Source of the DNA: Carboxylicivirga caseinilyticus | GTDB lineage: Bacteria; Bacteroidota; Bacteroidia; Bacteroidales; Marinilabiliaceae | DNA: 64,000 nucleotides | NCBI GenBank assembly: GCA_025499705.1 | Contig: JAFMVE010000033.1 | Span: 1-64,000, forward strand | Reading direction: 5' to 3' | Shown: positions 18,747 through 28,298 of the stretch, piece after piece | Position numbering within the stretch: the first letter of the stretch is position 1 | Layout of the letters: every line of letters begins with the position of its first letter | Position numbers and translations under genes: made by a program | Notes under the pieces: generated by a model | What the model was told of the DNA's origin: nothing | The model's database searches: none | Seen by the model: only the letters and a program-made list of their open reading frames with translations

Positions 18747-20195
18747 TTATAACTTGAAGAATGATACTATTTCCTTGAATTGTTGTGCCTGTGAGTTTAG
18801 TTCTCTGGCACTGGAAGCCATTTCTTCTGCTGTTGAAGCATTTAATTGAGTTGATCGGTTTAATTCGATTATACTTGAATTAATCTGCTCGCTACTAATA
18901 TTTTGCTCATTACTGGCTGCATTTACTTCCTGACTCAATTCTGCTGTCTTTTCAATTTCTGGTAAAGTCCTTGATACTAATTCAACAGCCTCAGCTGTTA
19001 CTTTAACTGAGGAGCCTGATAATCTGATAATTTCATCGGCAGCTTTGGTGCTTAAATCTGCCAGTTTTTTCACTTCACCAGCTACAACAGCAAATCCTTT
19101 CCCCTCATTACCAGCCCGGGCTGCCTCAACAGCTGCATTAAGAGCTAAAATGTTAGTTTGACTGGCAATGTCATTAATAATAATGATCTTATCTGAAATA
19201 CTTTGTATCGACTCCATACTTTTGTCAGCCGAGTTTCCCACGTCCTGCATGGACTTATAAGCAAGTTGTGCCTTATCACGTGTTTGACCACTCACCATCG
19301 TATTTTGCTGGATCGAAGCTAACATTTCCTCCATCGCGGCTGATACTTCTTCAATAGAGCTGGCTTGTTCGGTTGCAGCTTGTGAAACAATTAAAGAATT
19401 TTCACTAATCTTTTCTCCTGTTTTGGCTAATTGATCGGCACCAGAAATAATGGTTTGAAGTATCCTTCGCATACTTTCAATCATTTTCTGTATGCTAAAT
19501 GCAATCTCCCCAAGTTCATCATTATTATTTATCTCAATGTCTGTACTTAAATCTCCTTCAGTAATTTTTTTACTTGCTATCAAAATGTTATTAATAGACT
19601 TACTGATTTTCCGGATTACTATTATACCTAATACTATCGCTATTATGGCTATGATAATACTAAATCCGGAAATCTGAAATATTGATTTTTTGACATTGGA
19701 GTATACTGGTGTTAAACTTGATGAAACAATAAAAAGACCACGGATATGATCTCCGGATGATACACTTAGACTCTGGTTCTGATTATGACAGAAGGCACAG
19801 TTTTGTTCTTCAGAGTAGTATACCGGTCTGATAATCTTCATCTCACTTGAATTTTCATCAATGATTTTCAGATTATTCAGATCACCTTCAGAAAGTGTTT
19901 TTTCATATTCAACTTCTTCTGGTGTGGAGTTGTGAGCTTCATTTAGAGCGTTCTGAGATACAATGCGAAAATTGTAGGAACTGTTCAAAGATTCATTATT
20001 ATCTTCTGACATACTACCATCTGTATGATATCTTAAGAAATGAACGGTGTATAAATCTAAGATGTCATTACTTTTGGTTTCAAGATCTTCGAGTCCCTGA
20101 TCATAAATTCTGAATGAAGATACAATAAGTGCAATTACTCCACTGGCTACAACAGGAAGAATCACAAGGAATATTAGTTTTCTTTTCAATGACAT
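18747..20195 (-). CDS. Methyl-accepting chemotaxis protein with periplasmic CxxCH (c-type haem) sensor domain
   Basis: 482 residues. One transmembrane helix (about 8-28), a periplasmic domain of about 140 residues, a second helix (about 172-195), a HAMP domain, and a cytoplasmic signalling domain with the conserved hairpin tip ([26 protein letters not shown]). The periplasmic domain contains CAFCH at about residues 132-136 with PVYYSEEQN before it, like haem-binding DUF3365/Tll0287-type sensors that detect redox state or diatomic gases. It would signal to CheA/CheW elsewhere in the genome. It lies 148 bases downstream of a cytochrome c gene on the same strand. The haem attachment is inferred from the motif. 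Confidence 0.9.
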   Translation of the reverse strand: MSLKRKLIFLVILPVVASGVIALIVSSFRIYDQGLEDLETKSNDILDLYTVHFLRYHTDGSMSEDNNESLNSSYNFRIVSQNALNEAHNSTPEEVEYEKTLSEGDLNNLKIIDENSSEMKIIRPVYYSEEQNCAFCHNQNQSLSVSSGDHIRGLFIVSSSLTPVYSNVKKSIFQISGFSIIIAIIAIVLGIIVIRKISKSINNILIASKKITEGDLSTDIEINNNDELGEIAFSIQKMIESMRRILQTIISGADQLAKTGEKISENSLIVSQAATEQASSIEEVSAAMEEMLASIQQNTMVSGQTRDKAQLAYKSMQDVGNSADKSMESIQSISDKIIIINDIASQTNILALNAAVEAARAGNEGKGFAVVAGEVKKLADLSTKAADEIIRLSGSSVKVTAEAVELVSRTLPEIEKTAELSQEVNAASNEQNISSEQINSSIIELNRSTQLNASTAEEMASSARELNSQAQQFKEIVSFFKL

Positions 20196-20343
20196 AGCAG
20201 GTTATTATAAGTTGTAGTTTGGTTAATTTAACTGATTCTAAGCATTGAAGACTTCCAAAAAATATGGGGGAATATTTTCTAAGCTATCTCAACAATCGAA
20301 TGGTTTACGTTTCTATCATGGCGATTTCAACTTTCAGAACCAA

Positions 20344-20757
20344 TTAATCGTTCAGTGTACGCACGAAGTTCACAACTGCCCACTTATCTTCTTCGCTTGG
20401 AATTAGTTTTAAAAAATCAGGTCTGTTTTCTATACCAATAAATGATAAGTAATAAATCTCACCATCTGTATATTGATCCATTTCTGGTAAGGTTAAATCG
20501 CCTGGTGAAACTTTCATATTCTTAGCCATCACTCCATCTCCTTTACCTTTTTTTCCATGGCATGATACACAATGTCGGTTGAAGTTTCGAAGTCCTATCA
20601 TTTTAAGAGATTCATCTCCCTTATAAGGATTTTCTTTCTCTACAAACTCTTTTGGAACCTCCTTTTTCTTGTAATCTTGATTATCTCCTGGGATAAACGA
20701 CATGGATACTGTGAGAATAACACTGAATCCCAGGATAAGAATGAAATTTTTTTTCAT
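20344..20757 (-). CDS. Small periplasmic cytochrome c
   Basis: 137 residues. The signal peptide or anchor (about 4-22) is followed by a class I cytochrome c domain: haem site CVSCH at residues 63-67 and GKKGKGDGVMA after it. Methionines at MAKNMK and PEMDQ are candidate sixth ligands. It should carry one haem and move electrons in the periplasm. It is the last gene of a three-gene set (lipoprotein cytochrome, DUF5777 barrel, cytochrome c) with gaps of 15 and 24 bases, and precedes the haem-motif chemoreceptor. Confidence 0.88.
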   Translation of the reverse strand: MKKNFILILGFSVILTVSMSFIPGDNQDYKKKEVPKEFVEKENPYKGDESLKMIGLRNFNRHCVSCHGKKGKGDGVMAKNMKVSPGDLTLPEMDQYTDGEIYYLSFIGIENRPDFLKLIPSEEDKWAVVNFVRTLND

Positions 20758-20781
20758 ATTATGTAATTTTAAATTTTGGTA

Positions 20782-21660
20782 CTAAAAATTATATAAGCGT
20801 GTAATTGTAAAACCAAATTTAAGCTGACCATCTAACCAATCATTCTGATTAAACATGGTGTTATGTTGTGAAACAAAATTGTCGGAAGAAGAGGCAAACA
20901 ACTGAAATACATGTGCACTAGTTCTAATTTCCCATCCAATTCCAACATTTGGCTTAGGATGGTCCACAAATTCACGATGCTCTGTAATAGAGTTTAATTT
21001 TAAAGGGTGATCGTATTGAAATATAATGGAGTATTTGTAATTAATGGCAATTCGACCGTTAACTCCAATTGAAATTTTATCATGGTCAATTTCAAGGTCA
21101 GTTTTATTATAATGTGTAAAACTACCGTTGGCTTGGATTGTCATGAGTTCCCCGAACTTTCTGCTAAGAATAATTTGAGAGAAATAAGCAAGACGATTCT
21201 TAAATGTGTAATTTTTTCCAAATACATCTTTGTCACGAGCATCAATTGCACAATTTGCATATAAGGTAATGGCAACAGGCATAGAATTTTGTCGGGTTTG
21301 TTCGGCAATAGTGTATTTAACTGAAAAATCACTATACATCCTATGTTTACTTAATCCATATCCAATTTGCATATTTTTAATTGGAACATAGTTTATCCCC
21401 ATTCTTATTGATGCTAAAGGTGCATAGATGCCAAATACATCTTTAAAACCATTATCCATTGTCCCAAACTTATGCTGTATCACATATTCAAATGTGTTCT
21501 TAACGGGGACAAAAGTAGTTTGGTTATCTAATAAAACTCCACTAAGAAAAGGTTCCCTGACTGGAAGATCTTTGGGTTTATCATTATTCGGGGTTTCTTG
21601 CTGTCCCCATAGCGAAATGAATGTGAATGATAATAATATTATAGGAAGGATTCTTTTCAT
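20782..21660 (-). CDS. DUF5777-type outer-membrane beta-barrel protein
   Basis: 292 residues with a signal peptide (cleavage near LWGQQ). The mature part is almost entirely beta-strands, with family-like stretches NTFEYVIQHKFGTMDNGFKDVFGIYAPLASIR split between about residues 55 and 90, and GWEIRTSAHVFQLF near the end. In Bacteroidota this family often sits beside cytochrome c and haem proteins, as here between two cytochrome genes. Its role is not known. A barrel that docks or shelters the cytochromes is only a guess. Confidence 0.75.
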   Translation of the reverse strand: MKRILPIILLSFTFISLWGQQETPNNDKPKDLPVREPFLSGVLLDNQTTFVPVKNTFEYVIQHKFGTMDNGFKDVFGIYAPLASIRMGINYVPIKNMQIGYGLSKHRMYSDFSVKYTIAEQTRQNSMPVAITLYANCAIDARDKDVFGKNYTFKNRLAYFSQIILSRKFGELMTIQANGSFTHYNKTDLEIDHDKISIGVNGRIAINYKYSIIFQYDHPLKLNSITEHREFVDHPKPNVGIGWEIRTSAHVFQLFASSSDNFVSQHNTMFNQNDWLDGQLKFGFTITRLYNF

Positions 21661-21675
21661 AGTTTTAAAGGACGT

Positions 21676-22056
21676 TTAATTATTCATGGCACCTTGTTTA
21701 ATCCAATTAAATACTAACGCAGCCTGGTATGGAGTATATTTCTTATATTGGTGACCATTATAGGTTGGATTAGGATATTGGTAAATAAGACTTAGAGATG
21801 GATCTTCTTTATTGATGAGATCTGGAACAATTGAACTATAGGCATTATCCCGTCGTAAATCAATTATTGATCCATTTGAATGACAGGCTGTACAAGAATT
21901 GTTGTCAAAGATTGGTAGTATCTCATCCGAAAAGCTAACCAGAACAGTTTCATTTGGCAGATCAATTTCAACATACTCGTATTGGCAATTACTGAGAAAG
22001 CATACTGAAAGAAGGAAGATAAATAAAAATGCTGGTTTGGTTACAAATCTATACAT
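21676..22056 (-). CDS. Lipoprotein with a single cytochrome c-type haem motif
   Basis: 126 residues. The lipobox is FLSNC with Cys at about 24, and one CTACH haem site is at residues 55-59. The C-terminal motif FNWIKQGAMNN is typical of short cytochrome-like lipoproteins in Bacteroidota. It should be membrane-anchored and carry one haem. It is the first gene of the cytochrome/DUF5777 set. Confidence 0.8.
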   Translation of the reverse strand: MYRFVTKPAFLFIFLLSVCFLSNCQYEYVEIDLPNETVLVSFSDEILPIFDNNSCTACHSNGSIIDLRRDNAYSSIVPDLINKEDPSLSLIYQYPNPTYNGHQYKKYTPYQAALVFNWIKQGAMNN

Positions 22057-22296
22057 AAGATGCTTATCTATAGTTAAGTTATTATTATAAAAATAGATTA
22101 AATATACTTAAGAACTAATCTAAATAGCTGTAATATTATAAGTTCAGAATTTATTTAATTTAATATAGTTTTTTAATAGGATTATTCCTCTATCATGCAT
22201 GCATAAACAAACATAAATTATGTATAGTACAATTTAACGTTTATGTAGTTTTTAGGATTGCAGAATTTACTCTAAAATAGAGTAGATCATATTCAA

Positions 22297-22328
22297 AAAA
22301 AGGTCATCTTGTTTTGGATGACCTTTAT
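22297..22328 (-). terminator. Terminator of the SnoaL-like gene
   Basis: On the minus strand AAAGGTCATCC pairs with GATGACCTTT and is followed by TTTT, 17 bases after the stop codon. Confidence 0.8.
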
Positions 22329-22344
22329 TCGCTTATCGTTTTTA

Positions 22345-22788
22345 TTAATAATGGGTGGTATGGCCATGTATGATGACCCAACCCCCTTTTTTATTTTCCA
22401 TAATCAGTGTCGATATCCAATTGGCTTCAACTGTTTCTGAGTCTTTCATTTTAATAGATTCTGTACCTTTCCAGATACAAAGAGCAATATACTTGCCAAG
22501 AGGAGTGACCTCAACAGAATTTTTAAGTACCTCTTGTTTCTCCATATTGCCTAGGAAGTTTTCATACATTTCTCTTAATTGAGTAATGTTATATTCATGT
22601 CCATCCACAATAAGTAGAAAGTCGTCACTGTTATTCCAGAACGACATCGACTTATCAATGTCTTTATCCATTGAACTCTGCATGATAGATTCAATGGTAC
22701 TTTCAATTTCTTTCTGCATATTCTGAGAGAGAACGATTTGACTGGATAAAAGTAAGCTAACGAAAAAGTAAATGACTGGTTTTTTCAT
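22345..22788 (-). CDS. Exported SnoaL/NTF2-like protein
   Basis: 147 residues from the second ATG, which begins a clean signal peptide (KKPVIYFFVSLLLSSQIVLSQ); an ATG three codons earlier (22797) is equally possible. The mature part follows the cone-shaped SnoaL/DUF4440 pattern: a helix (IMQSSMDKDIDKSMSFW), a DDFLLIVDG strand, and a last strand ending GWVIIHGHTTH. Such proteins are binding or enzymatic folds of many kinds. No function can be assigned. It stands alone with its own terminator. Confidence 0.75.
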   Translation of the reverse strand: MKKPVIYFFVSLLLSSQIVLSQNMQKEIESTIESIMQSSMDKDIDKSMSFWNNSDDFLLIVDGHEYNITQLREMYENFLGNMEKQEVLKNSVEVTPLGKYIALCIWKGTESIKMKDSETVEANWISTLIMENKKGGWVIIHGHTTHY

Positions 22789-22864
22789 GATGTCCATTTT
22801 AATCTGAAAAGCATAAAGTTATGGCGCCTTATTGCCATTTGTCAACATCATTTTTTGCGATTAA

Positions 22865-22893
22865 AAAAGCCACCTCAAAATAGAAGTGGCTTT
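22865..22893 (-). terminator. Terminator of the sugar-oxidation operon
   Basis: AAAGCCACCTC pairs with GAAGTGGCTTT (one mismatch) and T residues follow on the minus strand. It lies about 50 bases after the last gene of the operon. Confidence 0.7.
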
Positions 22894-22944
22894 AGAAAAA
22901 TATGTTAATCCAATAATTATCCTGATGTTGTTATAGCATGCATT

Positions 22945-23181
22945 TTAACTTCGACGTACTATTTTGAGTATTACCCAATAAAACAATCGGATTATTGCGA
23001 TTGCAATATATAGAGTACAACTTATTGCTATTACAAAACCCAATGAACTATACAATTCGCTCCATTGAGATTGATATTTAATGATGGAATATATATTAAG
23101 GCCAAATGATATGCCAAGGAGAAGTAGCCAGATAATCATTTCTCTGCGGATATTTTTGCTTTTTATTGTGATGTCTTTCAT
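22945..23181 (-). CDS. Small two-helix membrane protein of a Gfo/Idh-linked family
   Basis: 78 residues from the ATG that begins MKDITIKSKNIRRE, a start familiar from small Bacteroidota membrane proteins; alternative starts at 23214 and 23220 would abut the previous gene. Two hydrophobic helices (about 17-35 and 48-70) end in a basic tail (KIVRRS). It follows the Gfo/Idh gene closely and is probably translated with it. The function is unknown. Confidence 0.7.
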   Translation of the reverse strand: MKDITIKSKNIRREMIIWLLLLGISFGLNIYSIIKYQSQWSELYSSLGFVIAISCTLYIAIAIIRLFYWVILKIVRRS

Positions 23182-23222
23182 AATTCTTCTGATTTGAGTT
23201 ATACCAAATTCCATGAACAATT

Positions 23223-24497
23223 TTATCCGATCAGATATTTATCAGGACATGTGATTCGCTCACCTGATTCTATGGATTTCTCAGTTAATAGTGACCAGAT
23301 ACTTGTATAATAACCTTCTTTTGTCATCCATTCAGGGGATGATTTTTGCTGGATATAGTCTATAAAATGAACGATTTCCTCCCGGGTTCCATCTCCATCC
23401 TGACCTTTGTAAATCTCTTCACCATTGTAGCTTACGGCTGTTTCTGCGGCCCAACTTGAACCTCCGATGGGAGCACTTTTAAAGAGACCATTCTGAATGT
23501 CATTAATCAATTGAGCAATACCTGGTGCAGGTTCGGGTTTAATTGGGTCTTCCCGTAAAATATTATTTGACTCTAATTTCATAGTCGCATAATCACCAAT
23601 TATATGTTCTTCACATCCTTCGGCTTTGTTAATAGTCATTGAGTCATAGATAAATTGGGTACCATCATCATATGAAAAAATGGCTGCCATATTATCGGGT
23701 ACTTCCCTTCCATCTTTATAATATTGAATACTACCTGTAGCCATAACAGAAACAGGGTATTTCTTCATTGCCCAATTCGCAACCTGTAACTGATGAGACA
23801 TTAATTCGGTTAAAAGGCCGGCTGAATATTCTTTATAAAGTCTCCAATTAATTTTGCGCTCCAGATCAGGTTGATTATCCGGTACATCCCGTCTCCAATT
23901 ATGATTTCTGTGCCAATAGGCTTTCATCTGACCAATGACTCCAATTTCTCCATTGTGAATTCGCTCCAAAGCATTTATATACTGATTACTATGAAGCCGT
24001 TGATGCCCGATCAATAGGATTGATCCGGAATTTATATGAGCATCATACATAGCCTTCGTATCATCCAGAGTACGAGCCATAGCTTTCTCACACAATACAT
24101 GAATACCTTTGTTCAGGCAATCGATAGTAATATGAGCATGTTGGTGCAAAGGAGTGGCAATAATAACACCGTCAACCGGGCTTTGGTTGATTAATTGGCT
24201 ATAGTCAGTATAGGTTTTGGGATTAATTTTATATCGTTTCGCTAAAGCAACTGCTTCATTTAAGCTTGGTCCGTAATTATCACATACTGCAACAAGTTCA
24301 TAATTAGGATTCACTTTTTGAGCCAGGAGAAGTTCCATAAGATATCTTCCTCGACTACCGGTTCCGATAACAGCCAGACGCACTTTCTTATCGCTGGCTA
24401 AGGCCGCAAATGTTCTGCCAAATGGAGAAGCAGCTAAAGCCAAACCGGCACCTGCTATGGCAGTTTTTTTTATAAAATCTCTTCTGTTTCCCTTCAT
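23223..24497 (-). CDS. Tat-exported Gfo/Idh/MocA-family oxidoreductase
   Basis: 424 residues from the ATG beginning MKGNRRDFIKK; the alternative TTG four codons earlier is unlikely. The twin-arginine signal (RRDFIKKTA) implies export of the folded, cofactor-loaded protein. The Rossmann motif is VRLAVIGTGSRGRYL. The usual EKP of the substrate site is CEKAMA here, with the lysine kept and proline lost. Family members oxidise or reduce sugar hydroxyls with tightly bound or free NAD(P). In this operon (DUF1080, a second Gfo/Idh, ApbE) it probably oxidises the C3 hydroxyl of a glycoside or reduces the released keto-sugar. Confidence 0.88.
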   Translation of the reverse strand: MKGNRRDFIKKTAIAGAGLALAASPFGRTFAALASDKKVRLAVIGTGSRGRYLMELLLAQKVNPNYELVAVCDNYGPSLNEAVALAKRYKINPKTYTDYSQLINQSPVDGVIIATPLHQHAHITIDCLNKGIHVLCEKAMARTLDDTKAMYDAHINSGSILLIGHQRLHSNQYINALERIHNGEIGVIGQMKAYWHRNHNWRRDVPDNQPDLERKINWRLYKEYSAGLLTELMSHQLQVANWAMKKYPVSVMATGSIQYYKDGREVPDNMAAIFSYDDGTQFIYDSMTINKAEGCEEHIIGDYATMKLESNNILREDPIKPEPAPGIAQLINDIQNGLFKSAPIGGSSWAAETAVSYNGEEIYKGQDGDGTREEIVHFIDYIQQKSSPEWMTKEGYYTSIWSLLTEKSIESGERITCPDKYLIG

Positions 24498-24526
24498 GGA
24501 TATTTTCAATGATTAGGTTGTGTTAA

Positions 24527-25330
24527 TTAGGCTGAAAATGAGTTGTACAATACTTTCCTGACCTTGAAATTTTCTAGTATTTGAGAATGCTTTTCAATGG
24601 GTGCTGCAATTAGAGCTGTTGATAACACTTCGGCACTTATAGGGTCATCAGTTACAACACAAACAGTCCTTTTTGATTGGCATAATTGACCTGTTTTAGG
24701 ATTCTTGATATGAGCCATTCCATTATGTAATCCACTAATGGAAATACAATCGTTTGTGAGTTGCAGTTCTTCATTAATTCCGTTCTGAGATTGAAATGAA
24801 AAAGGCCAATATTCTCCAAATGGATGCCTTCCAACTGTTAGTACTGAACTTTCGCCAAAACTAACCAATGCATTTTCGATCCCATATAATTTTAAGATGT
24901 TACGAACATGAGCTAAGGCAATTCCCTTGCCAATTGCACCAAAATCCAGTTTGATGTTGTCATTCAAAAACCTGATCCCGGATGTATTATTATTTAGTTG
25001 TAAATCATTCCTCTCTGTAAGGTCTTCATTCATTCTACCTTGATAGCAAACATCGAAGTAACCTTCTGTAAGATTTTTAAATTCAATACAACTTTCGATT
25101 ACTTTAAATAATACGGAACTAACTTTTAGTTCTTTTTTAAATGCATTTTGGTTTACGTAAAAGGTCTCTGCCTGAGAATCAAAACGACTAAAAATTCTTT
25201 CCAGATCAATAGTTTTTTTCTTGATTTCCTCAAAAACCTCACAATGCAACGAATAGTCATTTCCCCATAATACAACATCCATACGGGTATTCATCGACAA
25301 AAAGGTTTTATGAAAAAGATTGATATTCAT
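24527..25330 (-). CDS. ApbE-like FAD:protein FMN transferase, divergent
   Basis: 267 residues. ApbE enzymes attach FMN from FAD to a Thr/Ser of target flavoproteins. Recognisable motifs are LDFGAIGKGIALA (residues about 127-139), NALVSFGESS, SGLHNGMAHIKNPKTG and SAEVLSTAL. In the last, the usual metal-binding Asp is replaced by Glu. There is no signal peptide or lipobox, unlike most ApbE, so it should act in the cytoplasm unless exported with a partner. It lies between the two Gfo/Idh genes, 29 bases before the second. No target with an FMN-binding domain is visible nearby. Confidence 0.82.
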   Translation of the reverse strand: MNINLFHKTFLSMNTRMDVVLWGNDYSLHCEVFEEIKKKTIDLERIFSRFDSQAETFYVNQNAFKKELKVSSVLFKVIESCIEFKNLTEGYFDVCYQGRMNEDLTERNDLQLNNNTSGIRFLNDNIKLDFGAIGKGIALAHVRNILKLYGIENALVSFGESSVLTVGRHPFGEYWPFSFQSQNGINEELQLTNDCISISGLHNGMAHIKNPKTGQLCQSKRTVCVVTDDPISAEVLSTALIAAPIEKHSQILENFKVRKVLYNSFSA

Positions 25331-25352
25331 TTTGATACAATAAAAAGTTAAA

Positions 25353-25387
25353 AGCCTATCTCACTGAAGTGTAAGATAGGTTTTTGT
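25353..25387 (-). terminator. Intra-operon hairpin between the first Gfo/Idh gene and apbE
   Basis: CCTATCT pairs with AGATAGG, with T-rich stretches on both sides, in the 68-base gap. It could be a partial terminator that lowers expression of the downstream genes. Confidence 0.5.
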
Positions 25388-25398
25388 GTTTTTTAAGA

Positions 25399-26727
25399 TT
25401 ATATTTTGGGTTCCCAGCCCTTTTCGTATTCACGTTTCCAGAGTTTAGCTGCTGCTTTGTTGCCAACTACCTTTCCTGTAGCAGGATCAATCTTAAGACT
25501 CTCTCCAACCTCTTGAGCTATATTACCCAAATGGCATAACTGAGTTGAAATTCCTGCAGAAGCGATAGGCGATTTTAGTTGCTCATTGGTACGTATAGCA
25601 TTGGCGAAATTCTGAATATGTTTGACTGTCAATCCATCAAATCCGGATAAATCAGCCGTGTTATTTGAAGTACCTTTATGTTGTTCGTTTACAGTTTTAA
25701 TTTCTCTTCCTCCAAGATCATATAAAGTATATTTCTCTCTATTCAAATGCATTGAACCTTTGGTCCCGTATATATAAACTCCACGGCCGCCTCCTTTGTT
25801 AAACCCATTACAGCTGTTGCCTTCCCATGAAAGCATTTTACCACCCTCAAACTCATAACTTGCCAATTGTGTATCAAACCATTCCCAGTCATCACCTTTG
25901 TAATGAAGTCTTCCTCCGGTTGAAACAACACGAATAGGATAGTCAACACCTAAAGCCCATCGGCAAATATCAATTTCATGGGTTCCGTTATTATGTATTT
26001 CTCCCGTGCCCCAGGTCTTAAACCAATGCCAGTTATACGGATGCACATTATCTCTGTAGTTTTCACGTGGAGCGGGCCCTTGCCATAAATCCCAATCAAG
26101 ATGGTTGGGAACAGATACTACTTTTCCTGTACCAATAGGACCTCTGGTATTGGAATAAAATGCTTTTGCATTATAAACGTCCCCAATTAGGCCGTCACGA
26201 ATATCTTTAATAGCAATGGATGAACTCTCAGATGATCGTTGTTGATTGCCCATTTGAACCACTTTTTGATATTTTGCCTGGGCAGCAATAAGCAATTCTG
26301 TTTCATATGGATTGTGACTACAGGGTTTTTCGACATACACATGTTTACCAGCCTGTAATGCCATTATCGCCATCGGGGCATGCCAATGTTCAGGTGTTGC
26401 AATTAATATTGCATCTACATCCTTCTTCTCAAGAACTTTTCTAAAGTCTTTTTCCAATGATGGTTCATAGCCCAATGTTTTATTGCAATAGTTCTTAAAA
26501 TCATTTAACCTGTTAGAGTCAACATCGCATGCGTAAACTAATTTGATGTTACTGGCAAGACCAATCGATTGAGCTAAAGCATAAGAGCGTCCGCCTGTTC
26601 CCAGGATGGCTGCATTAACAGTTTCATTGGAGCCAATGATGTTGGCATACGCCTTTGTTGAACTCAGTAAACTGATACCTGCCATGCCAAGGGCTGTATT
26701 TTTTATAAAGTTTCTTCGTGTTGTCAT
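25399..26727 (-). CDS. Tat-exported Gfo/Idh/MocA-family oxidoreductase
   Basis: 442 residues. Twin-arginine signal (RRNFIKNTA), Rossmann motif (AAILGTGGRSYALAQ), and the catalytic-site lysine in VEKPCSHNP. Further family features are ATPEHWHAPMAIMAL and the C-terminal GWEPKI ending shared with many Bacteroidota glycoside-linked oxidoreductases. It is probably periplasmic. It follows the DUF1080 gene by 82 bases and most likely makes or consumes a 3-keto-glycoside. It keeps EKP, whereas its partner at 23223 has EKA, so the two are probably not redundant. Confidence 0.9.
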   Translation of the reverse strand: MTTRRNFIKNTALGMAGISLLSSTKAYANIIGSNETVNAAILGTGGRSYALAQSIGLASNIKLVYACDVDSNRLNDFKNYCNKTLGYEPSLEKDFRKVLEKKDVDAILIATPEHWHAPMAIMALQAGKHVYVEKPCSHNPYETELLIAAQAKYQKVVQMGNQQRSSESSSIAIKDIRDGLIGDVYNAKAFYSNTRGPIGTGKVVSVPNHLDWDLWQGPAPRENYRDNVHPYNWHWFKTWGTGEIHNNGTHEIDICRWALGVDYPIRVVSTGGRLHYKGDDWEWFDTQLASYEFEGGKMLSWEGNSCNGFNKGGGRGVYIYGTKGSMHLNREKYTLYDLGGREIKTVNEQHKGTSNNTADLSGFDGLTVKHIQNFANAIRTNEQLKSPIASAGISTQLCHLGNIAQEVGESLKIDPATGKVVGNKAAAKLWKREYEKGWEPKI

Positions 26728-26809
26728 TTTAAATAGAAAATTGGATTTAATATGTGAAATGCATTCATGACTTTGTTATGTAAGTTATACAGTATATTCT
26801 CAGGGTTTT

Positions 26810-28174
26810 TTATAGTTCCTTTATTTTAATATTCTTAAAGTGAACTTCATCACCATGGTCCTGAAGTAATATCAGGCCTTCCTCGGCTTCTCCAAAGCCC
26901 GGCCATATACTATATTTGCTGTAAGCAACCAAAGCTCTCCATTGTTGTGTGTTTCGTACATACTCAACCACCTTGCAGCCGTTTAAGTAATGTTCCACTT
27001 TTTTGCCATTAACAACAATACGGGCTCTGTTCCAATTATATTGGTTTACATATTTCAATGGGCCAAGCGATGGAATATATTCTCTGCCACTTGCTTTTAT
27101 CAGGTCGTAGAGTGATCCTAAAGTGCGGTTACCATTAACTCCTTTTTTAGCATCAGGGTGAATATCATCATCTAAAATCTGGAACTCACATCCGATGGCA
27201 GAACCTTTATCTTTATTTAATTCGGTATTTACAAAATATTTAATTCCACTGTTGGCTCCTTTGGTAAATTTAAAATCGACTTCCAGAATAAAGTTTTTAT
27301 ATGCCTGAGTGGTTACAATATCGCCCCCATTTTCAGATTCAGCTCCTCCTGATGATTGTACGGATAAAATTCCATCCTGAATGGTCCAGCCATTAGTTGG
27401 AAAATCGTCAAGTTTGGCTCCGCGCCAACCTTGTGTTGTTTTTCCATCCCAAAGTAGGTTCCAACCGTCAGCGGTCTCATTTTTTGTCAGAGTATTCTTT
27501 AAGTAGCTAATTTCAGGAGCTGTTGTTTCAAATTCATAATCAGCTGGAATCTCTTTAATGGTAATATTTCTCCAGCGTGTTTTTTTACCGATTGATTCGC
27601 CCCCGGCAGAGTGAACCTGTAAAGCCACAAATCCAGTCTCAATTTCTTCTTCAATCAGATTAGCAATGTTTACCCCATTCAACCAGGTTGCGATTCTGTT
27701 ACCTGCAGCAATCACTTTTACCTTATTCCATTCCTGGTTTTTATACGCCGTTTTAACTTCTGGATTATACTCAACAGGATACCGCCAGTTATTTCGGCTT
27801 TGATCATAAATACCTCCAGACCATCCGCGGGGTGAATCATCGGCTTCAACCTGTGGCCCATAAACACTATGAACTCCCCTGGTCTTGTCATATTGACTTC
27901 GAATCTGCACGCCACCGTTGAGACCGCCATCCATTTTTATTTCATATTCAAGAATGAAGTTGGTAAATTGTTTTTTGGTAGCAAGGTAGGTACTTGGAGA
28001 TCCTTCGGTTGTTATTCCAACAATAGCGCCATCTTCAACTATATAAGTGGCATGTCCGTTAAGTGGTTGCCAACCTTTAAGATTTTTTCCATTAAATAAT
28101 TCTTTTGAACTTTTTTGCGCTTGTATCGAAAGAGCAAAAATGAAAAGGATAGAGACAATACTTCTTATTTTCAT
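26810..28174 (-). CDS. Two-domain DUF1080 protein (putative 3-keto-glycoside hydrolase/lyase)
   Basis: 454 residues with a signal peptide (cleavage near SIQAQ). Two DUF1080 lectin-like domains are in tandem: about 24-200 ([12 protein letters not shown] start, [15 protein letters not shown]) and about 237-453 ([14 protein letters not shown] start, GANSGIKYF). DUF1080 proteins are known to cleave sugars that carry a keto group at C3. This should therefore be the bond-breaking enzyme that follows oxidation by the Gfo/Idh partners. It is the first gene of the operon, divergent from the membrane-bound regulator. Substrate specificity cannot be read from the sequence. Confidence 0.88.
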   Translation of the reverse strand: MKIRSIVSILFIFALSIQAQKSSKELFNGKNLKGWQPLNGHATYIVEDGAIVGITTEGSPSTYLATKKQFTNFILEYEIKMDGGLNGGVQIRSQYDKTRGVHSVYGPQVEADDSPRGWSGGIYDQSRNNWRYPVEYNPEVKTAYKNQEWNKVKVIAAGNRIATWLNGVNIANLIEEEIETGFVALQVHSAGGESIGKKTRWRNITIKEIPADYEFETTAPEISYLKNTLTKNETADGWNLLWDGKTTQGWRGAKLDDFPTNGWTIQDGILSVQSSGGAESENGGDIVTTQAYKNFILEVDFKFTKGANSGIKYFVNTELNKDKGSAIGCEFQILDDDIHPDAKKGVNGNRTLGSLYDLIKASGREYIPSLGPLKYVNQYNWNRARIVVNGKKVEHYLNGCKVVEYVRNTQQWRALVAYSKYSIWPGFGEAEEGLILLQDHGDEVHFKNIKIKEL

Positions 28175-28242
28175 ATCATACTTGAGTTAACTGTTAAAAA
28201 ACGAATGTTTTTAAATTTAACTCAACTAACTTATTAAAAGCG

Positions 28243-28282
28243 GTTTTTACGTTGTTTTTACCCTTGTTTTAACGGTTAAAAC
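28243..28282. promoter_or_regulatory. Repeat-rich operator region between the sugar operon and its regulator
   Basis: GTTTTTAC occurs at 28243-28250 and 28254-28261 (11-base period), followed by GTTTTAAC at 28266-28273. The last forms a perfect palindrome with GTTAAAAC at 28275-28282. Spacing of 11-12 bases suits winged-helix dimers. Confidence 0.55.
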
Positions 28283-28298
28283 ACAAGACTTAAGGTCT

